DNA of 64,000 nucleotides from Orbilia blumenaviensis (lineage: Eukaryota; Ascomycota; Orbiliomycetes; Orbiliales; Orbiliaceae). The stretch spans positions 434,001-498,000 of the forward strand of contig JAVHNS010000014.1 in the NCBI GenBank assembly GCA_036872755.1, in the 5' to 3' direction. The notes beneath the pieces are model-generated. The model was given only the letters and a program-made list of their open reading frames with translations. It was not told where the DNA came from and did no database searches. A program made the translations under genes and the position numbers. Shown in pieces: positions 36,916 through 49,817 of the stretch. Every line of letters starts with the position of its first letter. Position 1 is the stretch's first letter.

Positions 36916-38615
36916 AGTCAGAACTCCCATTTGTTTCATGACACCTTAATCTTCTCGGGCTTAGGTCCTGTAACTCGTGATAACATGCAATCTTCGCCAT
37001 CTATCTGTTGTACAATTATCTATCATCTACGACGACAATATTAAAAGACTAGCTTTTCTCCAGCCTCTGATTAGGCAGGCGGGCAAGCTTTGTGGTAGGC
37101 TGGTGGCAAGCTAATAGCGGGCTGGTAGCAAGCTGATGGTTAAGCATAATTATACAAAATTAACACACTTATGCCTCGCTTAAGTTGTAGTATATATATT
37201 TTGCAGTTTGTATTATATATCGTTTTGACGTATTTTGGCCGCCATAGCCATTTAACTCTGAAATAAGAAAGCCGAACGCACGGTCAAGATATATTTATAT
37301 ATGTGTAGCATAATGTTGTCAAACAATATGAGCAAAATACGCATCGTCAAGCATACTACCATTAAGTCCTTGGATCACATCCAGGAAATTTTATACGGTC
37401 GACGATATATTGGAGATTTTCTACCAAACGCTACAACTAGCTGAGTGTCGCTATCATTATTGAAGCAACTACATCATCAACAAGAAATTTCGACAATGAG
37501 TTCAAACACAACCGTAGAATAATCCATGATGTGTCTCGGCCCCCAAACATTAATGTACATACTGGGAGATATAATAGGGAATGATACACCGAGAAGAAGA
37601 TGGGGAAGGAAAGAAACATATCCAAATCCTTGTGATGAAAAATTACAGAACTCGCATCGGCAACTGCTGTGCGAGGGACTGTGATTGCTTTCAGATCGCA
37701 TTCTCACCAAAGCGGGGTTCCTTCGTATACCTAGGGCTTTTTCAATTGAATGTTTAAACTTGGTAGAGATGCTGCTTCATGCAACATAAGGTTATATACA
37801 AGCGCCCCAGCACGACGCCGTTTCATTGCCCGCGCATGTTCAAGGATACAATAGATCATACCAACGATATAATATTACTGACCCTAATTAATATACGAGG
37901 AGGGGGAAATCCCCAGCAGCCGATGCAATGGCCGGGATCATTTACATTCACCAATAATATGTTACATGAGAACAACCCGATCAACTCGGCCCCTTTACAC
38001 ATATAAAAATAACACACAATCATCGTATTTAAAGGTGCTCCCACAAATGTACATGTCATGATACTATGCCATATGTATACTGCCGACTTAGAGACGGAGC
38101 CAACACTCGAAAGAGCTAGATCGCAAGATGCGAGATGCGATCTTGCCGGACATCTATGGGGCAACACTGCCAAATAATTAGTAGCACGCTACTATGGAAG
38201 AACACCACGACATACTACTTCTTCAATGCAATGACCAAAAGAGGAGCTTTGAGCGATTTGGGCTCGCCATTTTTCATCTATACTACAACCGCTACTAAAC
38301 CAACCACACACTGCTAGCAGTCTAAACCCGGTACAATATTATATACGAAGGATAAATTAGAGGCCGGCGAGCGAAGTTTCAACAGCACTTCCGAGGCGGG
38401 GGGAAGCTTTTACCTGGATACTACCGCCCAACAATGGACCATCAATTCCGCCAACATATCACCGCTCCGATTTATGAGGCTCTCCATCTACCCACGAGCC
38501 TGATTGAACAGTCTATAATTTCTCCTTCACCCACTGAAGAGGCGAAGAGGAAAAATTTGGATACCCTCTCGCACGCTCTTCATAATACGGGATGACATGG
38601 TATCACGAAACATAT

Positions 38616-38691
38616 ATAGACGGATAGACAGAAGCACACCCCGCCCCCTGCTCTCTATGAGTTAGGACCGGTGGTTCTTCTATCCGTCTAT
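38616..38691. repeat. Inverted repeat with 12-base arms
   Basis: ATAGACGGATAG (38616-38627) and its exact complement CTATCCGTCTAT (38680-38691) are separated by about 52 bases. The structure could be a hairpin or the remains of a small inverted-repeat element. Confidence 0.7.
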
Positions 38692-40032
38692 TCGTCCGTC
38701 TCAAGGAATCAATATTTCGTCAGCGTATATTCCGTCAAGTCAGGGGTAGGGGGTCCTATTTATATGCATCTATACACCCAAACGCTACCACGGGTCTAAC
38801 AAACCCAAACCGCGAAATGGAACAAGGTGCTCGCCGGGCGGTGTGCGAGTTCGACCAAATTTGATAACAAATACTATATTGATATTATTCCATTTCGATA
38901 TAGAATATCTTTACGTTATGCCTTCGTTTCTCCCTTCTAGGCCCATACGTACATATACACGAAATCATCACTACCTAGGTACTACATAAACTTCTTAATA
39001 TGAATACTAGGAGATGCATACTTATACACAATATCATCGCTCCGCATAAAATCAAAAGAAAAGGATGTGGCCACGTGGGGGAAGAGGAAGATTGGGCGGC
39101 TCATGAACCATATCTCATATCACGAGAACCTACATGCTCCTCAAAAACCAAATACATACACCCACCTACTATGAACTTAAAAAACACATATATATCACGA
39201 CTAACCAATACCAAAAAAATCCACATCGCTTATTATCAGACTGTAATACCACCATATGATATACTTCACAAACACCGAATGCACTGTCCTTATATATATA
39301 CACATATAAATCCATATCACATATCCACTGCTGAAACCCTTATACTCCCAGCGTATAATCACTACCGACGTATCTATACAACAACGTCAGGCCGGATTCA
39401 GAGACATAAAGTTAGCCCATTTGCGGTGGGTGGTATAGTACATATATACCCGTCCCTATTCACGAACTTGATTAACTTCTATGGTGTTTCACCTAATCAC
39501 TACAGCTATTGCTATGTATGCCTGCAACAAGGTATAAGTAAAAAAGGAATGTATTTCACAAAAATCAAGATAGTAACTTTTATTATATCATCCTGCCCTA
39601 AACTTTTCTTCAATTCCAGTTTAACTACCACACACCCCTCCATTTTTGGTCAAGAAAAAAAAAGAAGAAGAAAAAAGTCGAATGTCGCATAAGAAAGAGT
39701 TAAAAAGTAAGTATGTATACAGAAACAATTGGTAAAAAGATATAAAAGAAGAAAGAAAAAAAAGTAAAGACATGAATGTAAGGTCACAGCCGCCATTAGC
39801 ATTACCCGTGCCGTTAACTAGTTAGTATATATATATATGGCCGATGAAGAAGCGAAAAAAAAAAAAAAAACCAAGGGCGTAGATAAAAGGCTCATAAAAG
39901 ACCCCGCCGTTAACAATGCATCAAATTAGAAAAAAGAAAAGAAAGAGGGAAAAGAAAAAAACTGTTAGAAGGTTCGAGGAGGCGCGCCTGGATTCCATGA
40001 TTGAAGGAAGAGAAGGAAAGGAGGAAGACAAT

Positions 40033-41404
40033 TCACATCTGCCTCGCCTTTCCATTCCCCTTCCTCCACGCCCTCCTAATCCCACCATAAACTCCAATCC
40101 CATACGCCGCTCTCAGCACCACAAGGTCCCACGCCATCCTAACGCTATCCCATACCAAATTCATCTTGGTCCCTTCAACTTCATGCCACGTAACACTAAC
40201 TTCCTCAACACCAACCCTCTCCTCCTCCGCCACCAGCAGACATTCGATATCAAATATCCACCCTTCGCAATGACTCTCCCAGAACACTAAACGAGCGGTG
40301 TCTCGGGTAAACAGTTTAAATCCACATTGCGTGTCCTTGATCTTTTGAATTCCGATGACGTGGAGGAATGTGTGGAAGCCGTACATTAGCAGGTTGCGGT
40401 ACCAGGAGCGAGCTACGACAGCTGAGGAGTTAACCATGTGTGCGCGGGAACCGACGGCGATGCCGTGGTGTTCGTCATAAGGTGGGGTTGTGGGTGATAC
40501 GCGGGTGGATTCGATAGCTTGAAGACGAGAAAGAAGAGTTCGAAGGTCAGAGAACTTGGTAGCGCCGTCAGCGTCTGCGAAGACGGCATATTGACCGCGG
40601 ATGTGTCGCATTCCCTATTATGATTCCGTTAGTATTTACCCAATAAACCCAATAAAAAAAATATAAGCAGGAGAGGGGAATAACATACGTGAGCAACTGC
40701 CCCACCCTTCCCTCTATTCCTCTCCAAATGAACAATCCTCAAATCACCCTCCTTAACCTCACCCTTCTTCACCCTCTTCCTCATCCACTCCACAACCACA
40801 TCCGTAGTCGCATCTTTGCTTCCGTCGTCCACGATGATGATTTCCCATCCTTTCCTCCTACCCCAATCCTCAACACCATGAGCAGACCCATTAACCCCAC
40901 CATTGGCCGTTCCATTGCCCAATTTCTTCTTCTCACCATCGCGCGGAAACTCTGAATTCAGGAACTCCACAGCTTCGTCCAACATCATCTCGATACGTAA
41001 CGCTTCGTTATAAGCCGGAACGACGACCGACATTAACACCTCCGGAAAAACATTCTCGTCGAGCATGTCAGGCAGCTTGATTCCGCCCTTTTTCGTGCCA
41101 TCGGAAGTGACGGTGATATACTCCTTCTCAGACTCCGTTTCCGGACGCGGGGTATGCGTCACCAGTAGCAGTAGGATGTATAACTAGAAAAAGCCCCCCA
41201 AAAAATCAATCGTATTAGCTTTTGAACTCCAATGGATAATATGCGTAAATTCCATGGGAATGGAGGACATACACCGCAGATGTCAACTATCAAGATACCT
41301 GCTACCAAAGCCAGCACTACAGGCAGCGTAAGGTGATCCCACACAACTTCCACCAATTTATTCACAAAGTCCAGTGAGGGCGGTAGAAACTGTATTGTCG
41401 TCAT
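40033..41404 (-). CDS. ALG5: Dolichyl-phosphate beta-glucosyltransferase
   Basis: Three exons on the minus strand, 41404-41273, 41183-40689 and 40614-40033, all in phase 0, code for 402 residues. The enzyme moves glucose from UDP-glucose to dolichyl phosphate at the ER membrane, giving Dol-P-Glc for N-glycan assembly. A hydrophobic N-terminal anchor covers about residues 28-52. Family GT2 motifs follow: SVVVPAYNE (96-104), EIIIVDDGSKDAT (158-170), RNRGKGGAVAHG and the metal-binding FADADG (D223, D225). Late motifs DTQCGFKLF and EVSVTWHEVEGTKM are typical of ALG5. A low-complexity insert at about 126-153 (GNGTANGGVNGSAHG) explains part of the extra length over yeast Alg5 (334 residues). An in-frame ATG at 41440 would add 12 residues; 41404 is preferred because it begins the anchor-like sequence. 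Confidence 0.93.
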
Positions 41405-43939
41405 GATTCCCGTCTTCCCTTCCCTATACACCCTTTCCACCCGGTAGTAGTAGTACTAATTGTAGTAATAAACAATAATAACACCGCCGTTATGTCGTAA
41501 AAAAGTGAAGTGTAGCAAAGGAACGCCGTAAACGAGAGACGCGATTTCAGACCGTGACCAGGGTGTTGCGTGCAGCTTTTAAGCCGAATTGTATCGTATC
41601 GTATAGTAGGTAGAGAAATAGAATACCGAAACGGTCGGAAGAGGATTTCGAAGAAAAGGGGGGGGCTTTTGTTCAATCGAAGAAGCAATTAGGAGGACGA
41701 CCGTCGTAGATGTAGCAAATAGGTAGGTAGGTATCGATATATCCTCTCTTCCCCAAGTCCCGACCGTTCCAGTTTCCCCGCGCGCGCGAAGCTAAGCTAG
41801 ACTATCGCACACAGCCCAACTTTTATTTCCGGCCAACCCAAGAAATCCTTTATTTTGTGAGAGTGTCGTGTGGGTTTTTCTTGGTGTGAGAAGGTTGCGC
41901 GAAAGGGGGGTTGTTTCTTTCCAGAAGCAACGGTAACGGACAAGGGGATTTGAAGCAGCAAAGTGCTGGTAAGCGTACGTGGGGAATGTTAATGAGAACA
42001 AGAAGAAGGGGCAACAACAAAAACACCAACGTTGCAACGTCAAAGGTTAATATTAACCCGGCCGGTAGAAATTATAATTAAGCATACAACCATGGAAAGA
42101 AGAAAGTAGAAAAATAGTTAGACGGCAAAAGGAAGGAAAGAACCAACTTCTAGATATAAAGGACAGACAGTTTTTTCTCCTTCTTCCTCTTGTTCAGCTA
42201 ATTAGCGGCGCCGTAAGAGAAGAAATAAGATTCTTAAAAAGAAAGATCTCTCGAGATGAGGACACAGTTGAAACCAACTAAACTCGAGCATGCATAGGTA
42301 CCAGTGAATTAACCAAGTTTAAGCCCGACCGCGCTGGGTTCGAACGTAATGGCGCAGCAAGCTGGTGGCAGGTCCCCTCTCCGTGATTACGCCGGTCTTG
42401 TCTGTCATCTCAATCACTCGCATACAAAATACAATGTGCAAGGCACAGTGCATTACATTACTAACTACTTCGTACTAAATAACTAACTTACTCTCTTACA
42501 TGTATGGACATACCTCCAAAGGTCATGCAGGCCCAAGCAGGGGGTGAGCAGGGGGTTGTAGAAGATCTAACTAGTGGTGGAAGGGAAGGTCGTCCACTGG
42601 TGGAATTGGGTAACTCCCCACCCCACGGTGCTACTGCGCTGCATAGGTGCATAGTACGTATGTATGTATGTACGCAAGAGAAAGAACTCTCCCCCTGCAT
42701 TGACATTTCTTTTTGCATTCGCAATCAGGAACTTCTAGAAACAGTCTAAGGTCAGTTCGAGTTCGAGTTCAAGTTAGGCATTTCTGTACGCGGACAAGCT
42801 TAAGCCAAGGAGTATTTAGGTCCGGTTTAGCCTGTATATATGTATGTTTGTCCGTTCTAAACGAGGAAACGGGGTACATGGCCGCCGTGGAAGGAACACC
42901 GACTATAACGGAGAGAGGCTTGTCCGGACGGACTCAGCTTCATCTATCAAACACGTCCTCCGATATATGCCGACATCCGAAAATTCCATATGTTATAATT
43001 ACTACGTACGTAATAGCTGAAGTACTTAGATGCGAGATTTATAACTATCTACAGCCTGACCTGAAGTGTTCACAAATTTACAATCACAGTGCGGCGCACG
43101 CATATATGTATAGTTTCAGGAAAGATGGGTATCAGTGTAATTCATTTGTTCATCGGTTTTCGTAAGAACATTTCAGCTTTCGTCCCTTCTCACTTCTCAT
43201 TCGAATTCAAAGTCATGGGCGGTAACAGGAGCACATTACGATGAATGGAGAGACAGGGAAAAAAAAAAAAAAAAAAAAAAGAGGGGTATTAGCAGAGACC
43301 CCATTGCATCATTGGCGACGGGATCTTCCTTTTAAAAAGCAACGGGGGAGAGTTGATGAGGTGTATAAGGGACGGGAACGACAGCTAGGAAAGATACTGA
43401 GAGACTTAGTAGACAGCGACGGACGAGAGAAAAGGACAAGCCATTGCGCAGTATGGAAAAGTTGGTACATGGTGGTAAAACAAAGGACACTCGGAAGAAA
43501 GATACTAGCTAAAGCTTTCCTTCCAAATACATCTCTCCTCCACACATACACCTGTCTTCCAAGTCAGTGGTAAGAATTTGTCGGCGAGTTCCTCCCAATA
43601 TTCACTATCTATCCCATCAATATCCCATCCTCACTCGTCGGAATCCGTCGAGCTGCGCGTGACATTGAACAGACAGGTTCGATATTCGCCTTTTTGAGTA
43701 GAGTTTTATGAAAACCAGTTGTGAGAATATCGATGTCCTCACTTGTATAATAGAGAACAATAAAAAAAAGAAACCCATGTTATCGAAAAGAGTTTTTGTT
43801 AAAAAAAAAAAAAGAAAGGGGAAAAGGGGTTTATATCATATAGTGAGGTAGCGTGGCCCTTGCTGCGTCCGACATCTTTCCTCCCGATTCAAGTTGTCAG
43901 AGAGCAAGCTAACCATGAGGATCTCACGAATGTCCTGGT
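41405..43939. other. Intergenic region between ALG5 and the RRM gene
   Basis: About 2.5 kb containing the ALG5 promoter on its left and the 3' end of the minus-strand RRM gene on its right. It has A runs (43259-43280, 43801-43813) and ATGT/TATG short repeats near 42655-42670. No gene was recognised. Confidence 0.55.
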
Positions 43940-45317
43940 TTACCACTTCTCTGGAGCAGCAGTAGTAGTGGCAACTGGGACAGTACTAGCGGTAGCAGCG
44001 GGAGCAGCAGCGGGAGCAGCAGCAGTAGTGGTTTGGTCGCTTGCTGGAGCCTCCTCACTAGCCTCGCCTTCCTCGTCCTTCGGGTTATCGATGGCGACCT
44101 TGACAGCGATCTCACGACCTTCAACGACCTTTCCGTTCATCTCATCGACAGCCTTCTTCTGCATTTCCTCGCTGGGGAGAGTGACAAAGCCGAAACCGCG
44201 TCCCTTGCGGGGCTCGCCGCGGGCTTGAAGCTTGCGAACCATGAAGCGAGGGATTGGACGGAGGGCAATCTTGGCAGACTCTGGGTTGTAAGCCGCGAAA
44301 AGGTCCTTAAGCTGTTTGTTCGATTTTATTAGCCTTGAGTTCCAAAATTTTAGGTAGGCAGTAGAATTATAACTTACAGCAGCCTCACTGAGTTCATAGG
44401 GCAGGTTGGCAACCATGACCTTGGTCGTGCTGGCAACACCGTTCTCTGGTGGGCCACGCTTGCGACGAGGAGCACGGGGTCCCTTTTCGGCATCTGCAGC
44501 TGGAGCCTCTGTAGTCTTAGGAGCCTCTGTAGTGGCGGTGACTGGAGTGCTGTGAGCAGCGGCGGATGGAGCTGGGTCAGCGGCAGGAGCAGCTGTAGTG
44601 GCATTGTTTTCCTTTGGAGCAGCACGGGCTGTGTCAGAACGACGCTAATCGTTTTTGTTAAAAATCAGTAACGAGAAAATCAAACAAGAGAACGAGAAAG
44701 AAACAGGAAGAAATTTGTATATAAAACTAACGATGAAGACAAGACAGAATGGAAGGAGGAGAATACATACCCTGAATCGGGCACCGCCACGGGCACCACC
44801 ACGACCACCACGGAAGCCTCCACGTCCGCCGCGACGAGGACCACGCTTGTCACCGTTGTTGGTGGCCTCACCACTGTTGGCGGCGGCAGCAGGGGAAGTG
44901 CCAGGCTTGCGAGCGACCTGGACGGAAACCTTACGCTCCAAGATTTCCTTTCCGGACAGCTCAGTGATAGCCTTGTCGGCTTCCTCCTTCTTAGCAACAT
45001 CGACGAACGCGTATCCGACGGCACGGCTGGTGCGAGGGTTGACTGGGATGGAAACAGACTCACTGCAGAACGGAAGGGGGGTATATTAGCTTCTAAAACG
45101 CTGGGAAGGTTTTAGGTAGGAGAAAGGAGAGAACTTACATGGAGTAACCCTTGAAGAACTCCTTCAATTGGTCTTCAGTAGTAGTGTAGGCCAAGTTTCC
45201 AATGTAGAGTCTGCGTCCTTCAGCAGCAGCAACGGTGGATGCGGAGTTCTCCTCCTTAACAGTAACAGCAGTGGCGGCAACGCCGGCAGTGATCTGTTCA
45301 ATGTCGGTAGCAGACAT
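43940..45317 (-). CDS. RNA-binding protein with two RRM domains and an RGG linker
   Basis: Four exons on the minus strand, 45317-45139, 45062-44771, 44644-44378 and 44311-43940, code for 369 residues. RRM1 has RNP2 LYIGNL (37-42) and RNP1 GYAFVDV (76-82). The linker holds an RGG-rich box (about 136-155: RRGGRGGFRGGRGGARGG). A second, Ala/Thr/Pro-rich linker precedes RRM2, with RNP2 VMVANL (233-238) and RNP1 GRGFGFVTL (283-291). The tail is Ala/Thr-rich and ends APEKW. The protein binds RNA, probably mRNA or pre-rRNA in nucleus or cytoplasm; the exact role cannot be read from sequence. The RGG box is a likely site of arginine methylation. An overlapping three-letter composition (Ala, Pro, Thr) in the linkers suggests disorder. 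Confidence 0.88.
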
Positions 45318-45743
45318 TTTGATTTCTTTTGATAGTTAAAGCGTTAAATTGGCTTATTCTTTTTTTGGGGATTATTGCTTGTTGGTTTTCGAGGGAAGCT
45401 GATGGCAGAAGAGGTGATTAGTTGACGGACGATGCAGGAGACAGAAGAGTGGAAGAGCAGAAGAGTGGAAAGAAGATGGAAAGGAGAAAGGAATGGAAGA
45501 CGAGGAGGAAGAGAAGACACCACAGAATGACATCGGTGTTTATGGATAGATTAAGCCGAGACAAAAGGGACTATATAACGCAGGGCAGCACTCGAGGGTT
45601 GGTCGTCAGGTCTGCCGGGTAGCTGCAGCTCGGCAGAAACACCAACTGGCCAGCAAGCTTGTTTGCCAGGACGACAGGGTTTCCCAGAGCAAGCAAGCAG
45701 TCCAGCCAGTAGCCAGCAGCTACTCCAGGGGCTAGCTCGCCAC

Positions 45744-45763
45744 TTAAGTACCTAGGTACTTAA
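45744..45763. promoter_or_regulatory. 20-base perfect palindrome upstream of the RRM gene
   Basis: TTAAGTACCTAGGTACTTAA equals its own reverse complement. It lies about 430 bases before the RRM start codon. Its core, TACCTAGGTA, recurs in shorter forms elsewhere in the window (for example near 30053, 38973, 55710). A dimeric transcription-factor site is possible but not shown. Confidence 0.5.
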
Positions 45764-45807
45764 AAAGCTATTCATCATGCACTCGCTCATCTGCTCCTTC
45801 ATCAGGG

Positions 45808-45810
<3 letters not shown>

Positions 45811-45849
<39 letters not shown>
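45811..45849. repeat. (AG)19 microsatellite
   Basis: Thirty-nine bases of uninterrupted AG alternation, upstream of the RRM gene. GA tracts are frequent in fungal promoters. Confidence 0.95.
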
Positions 45850-45852
<3 letters not shown>

Positions 45853-47437
45853 GACAGGTAGCAGTAACACCAACCGGGAACGGAAGCACAGAAGCATGGA
45901 AGCAGGGAGCAAGCAAGCAACGAAGGAACCAAGGAAGAAAGGAAGCAGGCAAAGGAGACCTATAGAAGATGTTTATTTACCTCGGAGTGTATATATAGCA
46001 CTGGCTAGTTGTATGAAAGTCCAGGGAAGGAGTCACACGACCGAGCACTATAGTAAGTGGAGCTTTGGGAGCTAGCGGAAGCAGAGAGGACAAAAAGGGG
46101 ACCCGTTGCTATTCTCTACCGGAGATTTCGCAGGGACGCGTAGAGACAAGAAGAATAAGATGGTAGCTCGGATTAGGAGAGCTGACCGTTGGCGAGCTGG
46201 GGTGAAAGTTATTCGGACGAGAAAAGTCGATGGGAGATGGTTGATGGTGTGAGATGGAGATTGATGATGGAGGTGAGGTTGAGGTGATGGAAGAAGAAGG
46301 AGAGGAAGAGGCGACAGTGGGAGGAAGACCTTTTTTGGGGTTGACCGGGAGGAAAAGGCAAGTTGACGGGAGACGCTGCTGGCGGGCTGCTGCTGGCTGG
46401 CTGGCTACGGGGTTCGAGCTGGATTATTGAAGTTGACTGGTGGAGGAGAAGGGGAGAGAAGGAGAGGACAGGAAAGGGCCCGTGAAGGGGAGAGCATGCT
46501 TTTAACACCTTAGCTTAGCCACACCAACCGAGTATGTAAGTCACTCCCACTACCACTACTAATTTTATATACACAGACATAATTAGGGACAGAGTAACCA
46601 CCACTACCACCACAGCAACCCTTTTACTATTATTACTTGTTATTACTATTACATATTATTACTCACTGCTCATTTCAAAGTTTGTCTCGCATGTACCGAG
46701 GACCCAGGTCCAGGCCTGTTACTATGGACACACGCCCTGCCATTGGCCGTGCGTGCCCCATCTCTAGGAGAAGGACGTGGACTTCAGCAGAAAAACGTGG
46801 ACCCATAGCAATTTCGGTAGCTCCTGAGCTACCCCTGAACTTTCATTTTGGTTCAGTTCTCCTGTCCTATCCAATCTGGCTTCACCGTATGCAGCTGGAG
46901 CAGGAAAAAAGGTAGTAAGAGTAAACTTGTGCTGGATCCTGATGTTATCAAACCAGCTCGAAGGTGCCTCAAGCGTGTATGTACGTACCAGGGTAGGGCT
47001 AAATCATTATAGCCACATCGCTTTTTTTTTTTTTTTTTTCCAACTGTCACCTTTTCCACTTTTTTTGCCTCTTTTTTAGGTTTTCTTCTTTGGGCGAGGA
47101 AACGTCCAGAACAAATTCCCTAAAGTCTTGGCATATAGGTATTTCTACGCGAGTCGGCAGCTTTAACCGGACCGCCCCATACCCCCCTATCTACGCCCGT
47201 TTCCTTTACATGCATAAGGTAACCTCTTGTTACGCAACTATTTTATCTTTCACTAGCCGGTTACGCCGCACATTACACAAATACGGTTCCAAACGTAATA
47301 CAAGACGCGGTTGTAGGTATAGTAGTGAATGAAAGATGGTATAATACTAATAGCCTGTCATTACCCGCTCGCGAACATTGAAATGTAGTATTAGTAATAC
47401 GTAGCTAGTATCAGCATGCCCAACCTACGACGACTTT

Positions 47438-49308
47438 TCAAAAGGTCGACGCCGCCAACCGACTCGCCGCATTCCGTGCATCAACCCTATCATCGTCGTC
47501 TGCCTCCTCTTCAACCCCCTTAAGCACCCTCTTACCCTCATCAGCCACTACTCCACCTCCCCCATTTGTCACACTACTTCCGGGACTCAAAACCATATTT
47601 GCGGCACTAGCTCTGTTAATTCCAGGCCCGTTGCTCCTGCTTACTCCACTCCAAGCGTCCCCTCTAGGTCCCTGACTGGCCGCCAAATTCGTTCGTCTCG
47701 CCGCAGGCGTACTCTCTCTACCCAATCTCGAAAGCCCGCCGCTGGCATCAATATTCCTGATATCAGGCCTAACATTCTCCAACGTCGCCAAAATCCTTCT
47801 CTCAGCCTCGATCTGCCTCAATGTGTAATCTCTAATGCTGGACCTCAAATCACTTGCAGTCCTCTGGAACCACCGTCTTTGCTCAACCAAAAGATTTGAG
47901 GTAACTCGGTTGACCCTCGCCGCTAAATGCGTCTCCGTGCTCCTCGCCTCATCCAACGCCTGAATTGCCTCATCAACCTTGTCACTCCTCACCGAGCTCG
48001 ACACCTTCAACCGATCAGCGCTGTGCAGCCTCGTCCTAGTATTCGCTTGAGCATTGATAAGATCTCTCATCAATATCTGTCGGTTGGTGAGCGACTCCTT
48101 CACTATAAATGCATCCGAGGAATGATAGTTGAATGCATCGCCTAACGTTGTGGCTTCGGCTGTGGCTTGGGCGGCTGCCTGGTCGCCAACCGACTGCACT
48201 GTTTTTCCAAGCTTGCGAAGTGCGACGGATAATCCCGTATGCGTCGTGATTTGTGGATCGGATATACCTCCCATCTTCACACCAAGATCCGAGAGCGCCA
48301 ATGCAAGGCCTAATTTTTCTCCCAGGTTAGAATCGCCACAGAGACAAAAGAGAGCTACAAGATGAAAGTGTATAATTGTATGGACATACCCCTCCTCGCC
48401 TTGACGACCTTATCCACCTTCTGCCCACCCTCCATAGTCCCCAAGTAAAATGCCTTGACAATAGGCCTAGCATCCGCCAATTCCAGCGTATCATCCGGCG
48501 GCGGAGCAAACTGCTTCAACACCTTCCTCCTCACGCCCGTCGCTGGCTGACTCTTCCTAACCACTGGAGAGTATCCAAAATCCGCTTCAACGAAGTAAAC
48601 AACCTCCTCATCGCGCATGAGCACCTCATTCCCGCAAACGTAATTCAACCACCGCTGAATACTAGCACGGACCCTAACTTCGTCTTCCTCCGTGCCCACC
48701 CCAGCCGATGTCGACGGCGGCGGAACAGCTGGAACCAAACATTCCGGATTCGAGGAAACGAGATGATTCGCAAGTTTGGTGAATTCAGAATGAGTACGAC
48801 GGACATCGCGGAATTGCGTAGTTCGGAACTTGGGTAGATTAGTCTATCCCTTAGATATTAGCTTTACCCTATTCACCTCTACGATCTCGTAACACAAGGT
48901 ATGTGTAATGCGATGACGTACGTGAACATCAAACCTCAGGATGGGGTCTTTCCTCCCCGTTCTCTCCAACCCTGTGACCTTCGCTCGTAGTTTATACTGC
49001 ACGGTCGGCCTCTGCTGTTGTTGCTGCTGCTGCTGCTGCTGCCCAGCTTGCTTTGAGCTACTCCGAACCTGCGGCTCAGGCCTATATCCTGCCGGCCTGG
49101 TCGCCGAACTCGGTACCTCTGGCGACTCAGGAGCATTATCAGACCCGAATAGAGGCGGTGTGTTGGGTGTCGGACTGAACGGAGGAGGGGATGTCGGTTC
49201 GACAGTAATCGAGGTATTACCCGTAGACGTGATTGGGCTGTGGAAGCCGTCGTGTTCGTGTTCGTCCGGGTCGCCGAAGCCGCCACGGTTGATGGCGGAG
49301 TAGTCCAT
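47438..49308 (-). CDS. VPS17: Retromer sorting-nexin subunit Vps17 (PX-BAR)
   Basis: Three exons on the minus strand, 49308-48922, 48828-48390 and 48309-47438, code for 565 residues. Vps17 pairs with Vps5 as the membrane-bending sorting-nexin part of retromer, which returns cargo from endosomes to the Golgi. Residues 1-100 are disordered and Pro/Ser-rich, with a ten-Gln run (90-99). The PX domain spans about 104-215: KVTGLERTGRKDPILRFDVH joined across the first intron to FRTTQFRDVRRTHSEF, then VPAVPPP. ATGVRRKVLKQFAPPPDD is a conserved Vps17 linker. The rest (about 275-460) is the helical BAR region, with a disordered tail. The start MDYSAINR fits fungal orthologues. Confidence 0.92.
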
Positions 49309-49817
49309 AACTGCTGCTGCTTGTCGTTGTCTACTTCGTCAGGGTGCGCCGATGCGGGGGGATGATAACAGGTATGTTCGAATCGAGAGTGAATACCCGG
49401 GAGGGTCTGGTGCCTTAATATACTCCAGAGCTATAATATACTATAGCTCTCCTGGGAAACAAAGACGATGGTAATATCGATGGAAGCCGTTGTCGTCGTC
49501 GTGCGTCGTCAGCTGGTGATGTCCGATGATGGCTTGCTAACGTTGGCGGAAAGAAGAGGAGACCAAGCTCCAGCGACAGAACAGCAGCGCTTGGCTTGAC
49601 GACATCCAACACAAAAGCTCGGTCTTCTTCCCTCTAAATGCAACCTCACTTCAAGCGTTCGACATATATTTCTCACGACTTCAAACCTCCATCCCAAGAC
49701 GGAGGAAGAAGAAGAAGAAGAATGCGATAGTTCTACTGCAACCGATGTAGAAATTTCCACAATCGCATTCCTTAACCCTCAAGCTATCAATAGATACTAA
49801 ACACTCCCGCCGAAGCA
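49309..49817. promoter_or_regulatory. Shared divergent promoter region of VPS17 and the EF-G2 gene
   Basis: The 509 bases between two head-to-head start codons must hold both promoters. A GAAGAA run sits at about 49702-49721. No clear TATA box near either start. Confidence 0.6.

Larger units (their letters stand above)
36026..40032. other. Gene-free region of about 4 kb
   Basis: No gene with family support. It contains a 24-base C run (36892-36915), a degenerate tandem of GCTGGTxGCAAGCTxATxG units (about 37074-37140), a 12-base inverted repeat (38616-38691) and a strongly G-poor strand (about 39000-39700). A 230-codon open frame in that G-poor tract is most simply explained by the base bias. 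The right end probably includes the 3' UTR of ALG5. Confidence 0.5.
45318..47437. other. Intergenic region upstream of the RRM gene, about 2.1 kb
   Basis: Upstream of the minus-strand RRM gene and downstream of minus-strand VPS17. It contains a 20-base perfect palindrome, an (AG)19 microsatellite and a T run near 47022-47039. Pyrimidine/purine-rich leader-like sequence near 46210-46480 hints at a long 5' UTR or promoter. No gene was recognised. Confidence 0.5.

Noticed and set aside
39000..39692. 230-codon open frame as a protein gene
   Set aside because: It has no domain, composition follows the G-poor strand, and there is no splice or start context to support it. The base bias explains the lack of stops.
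42330..42350. GGTTCGAAC near 42336 as a tRNA or SINE promoter box
   Set aside because: No matching A box or cloverleaf on either strand, and no poly-A-ended repeat follows.
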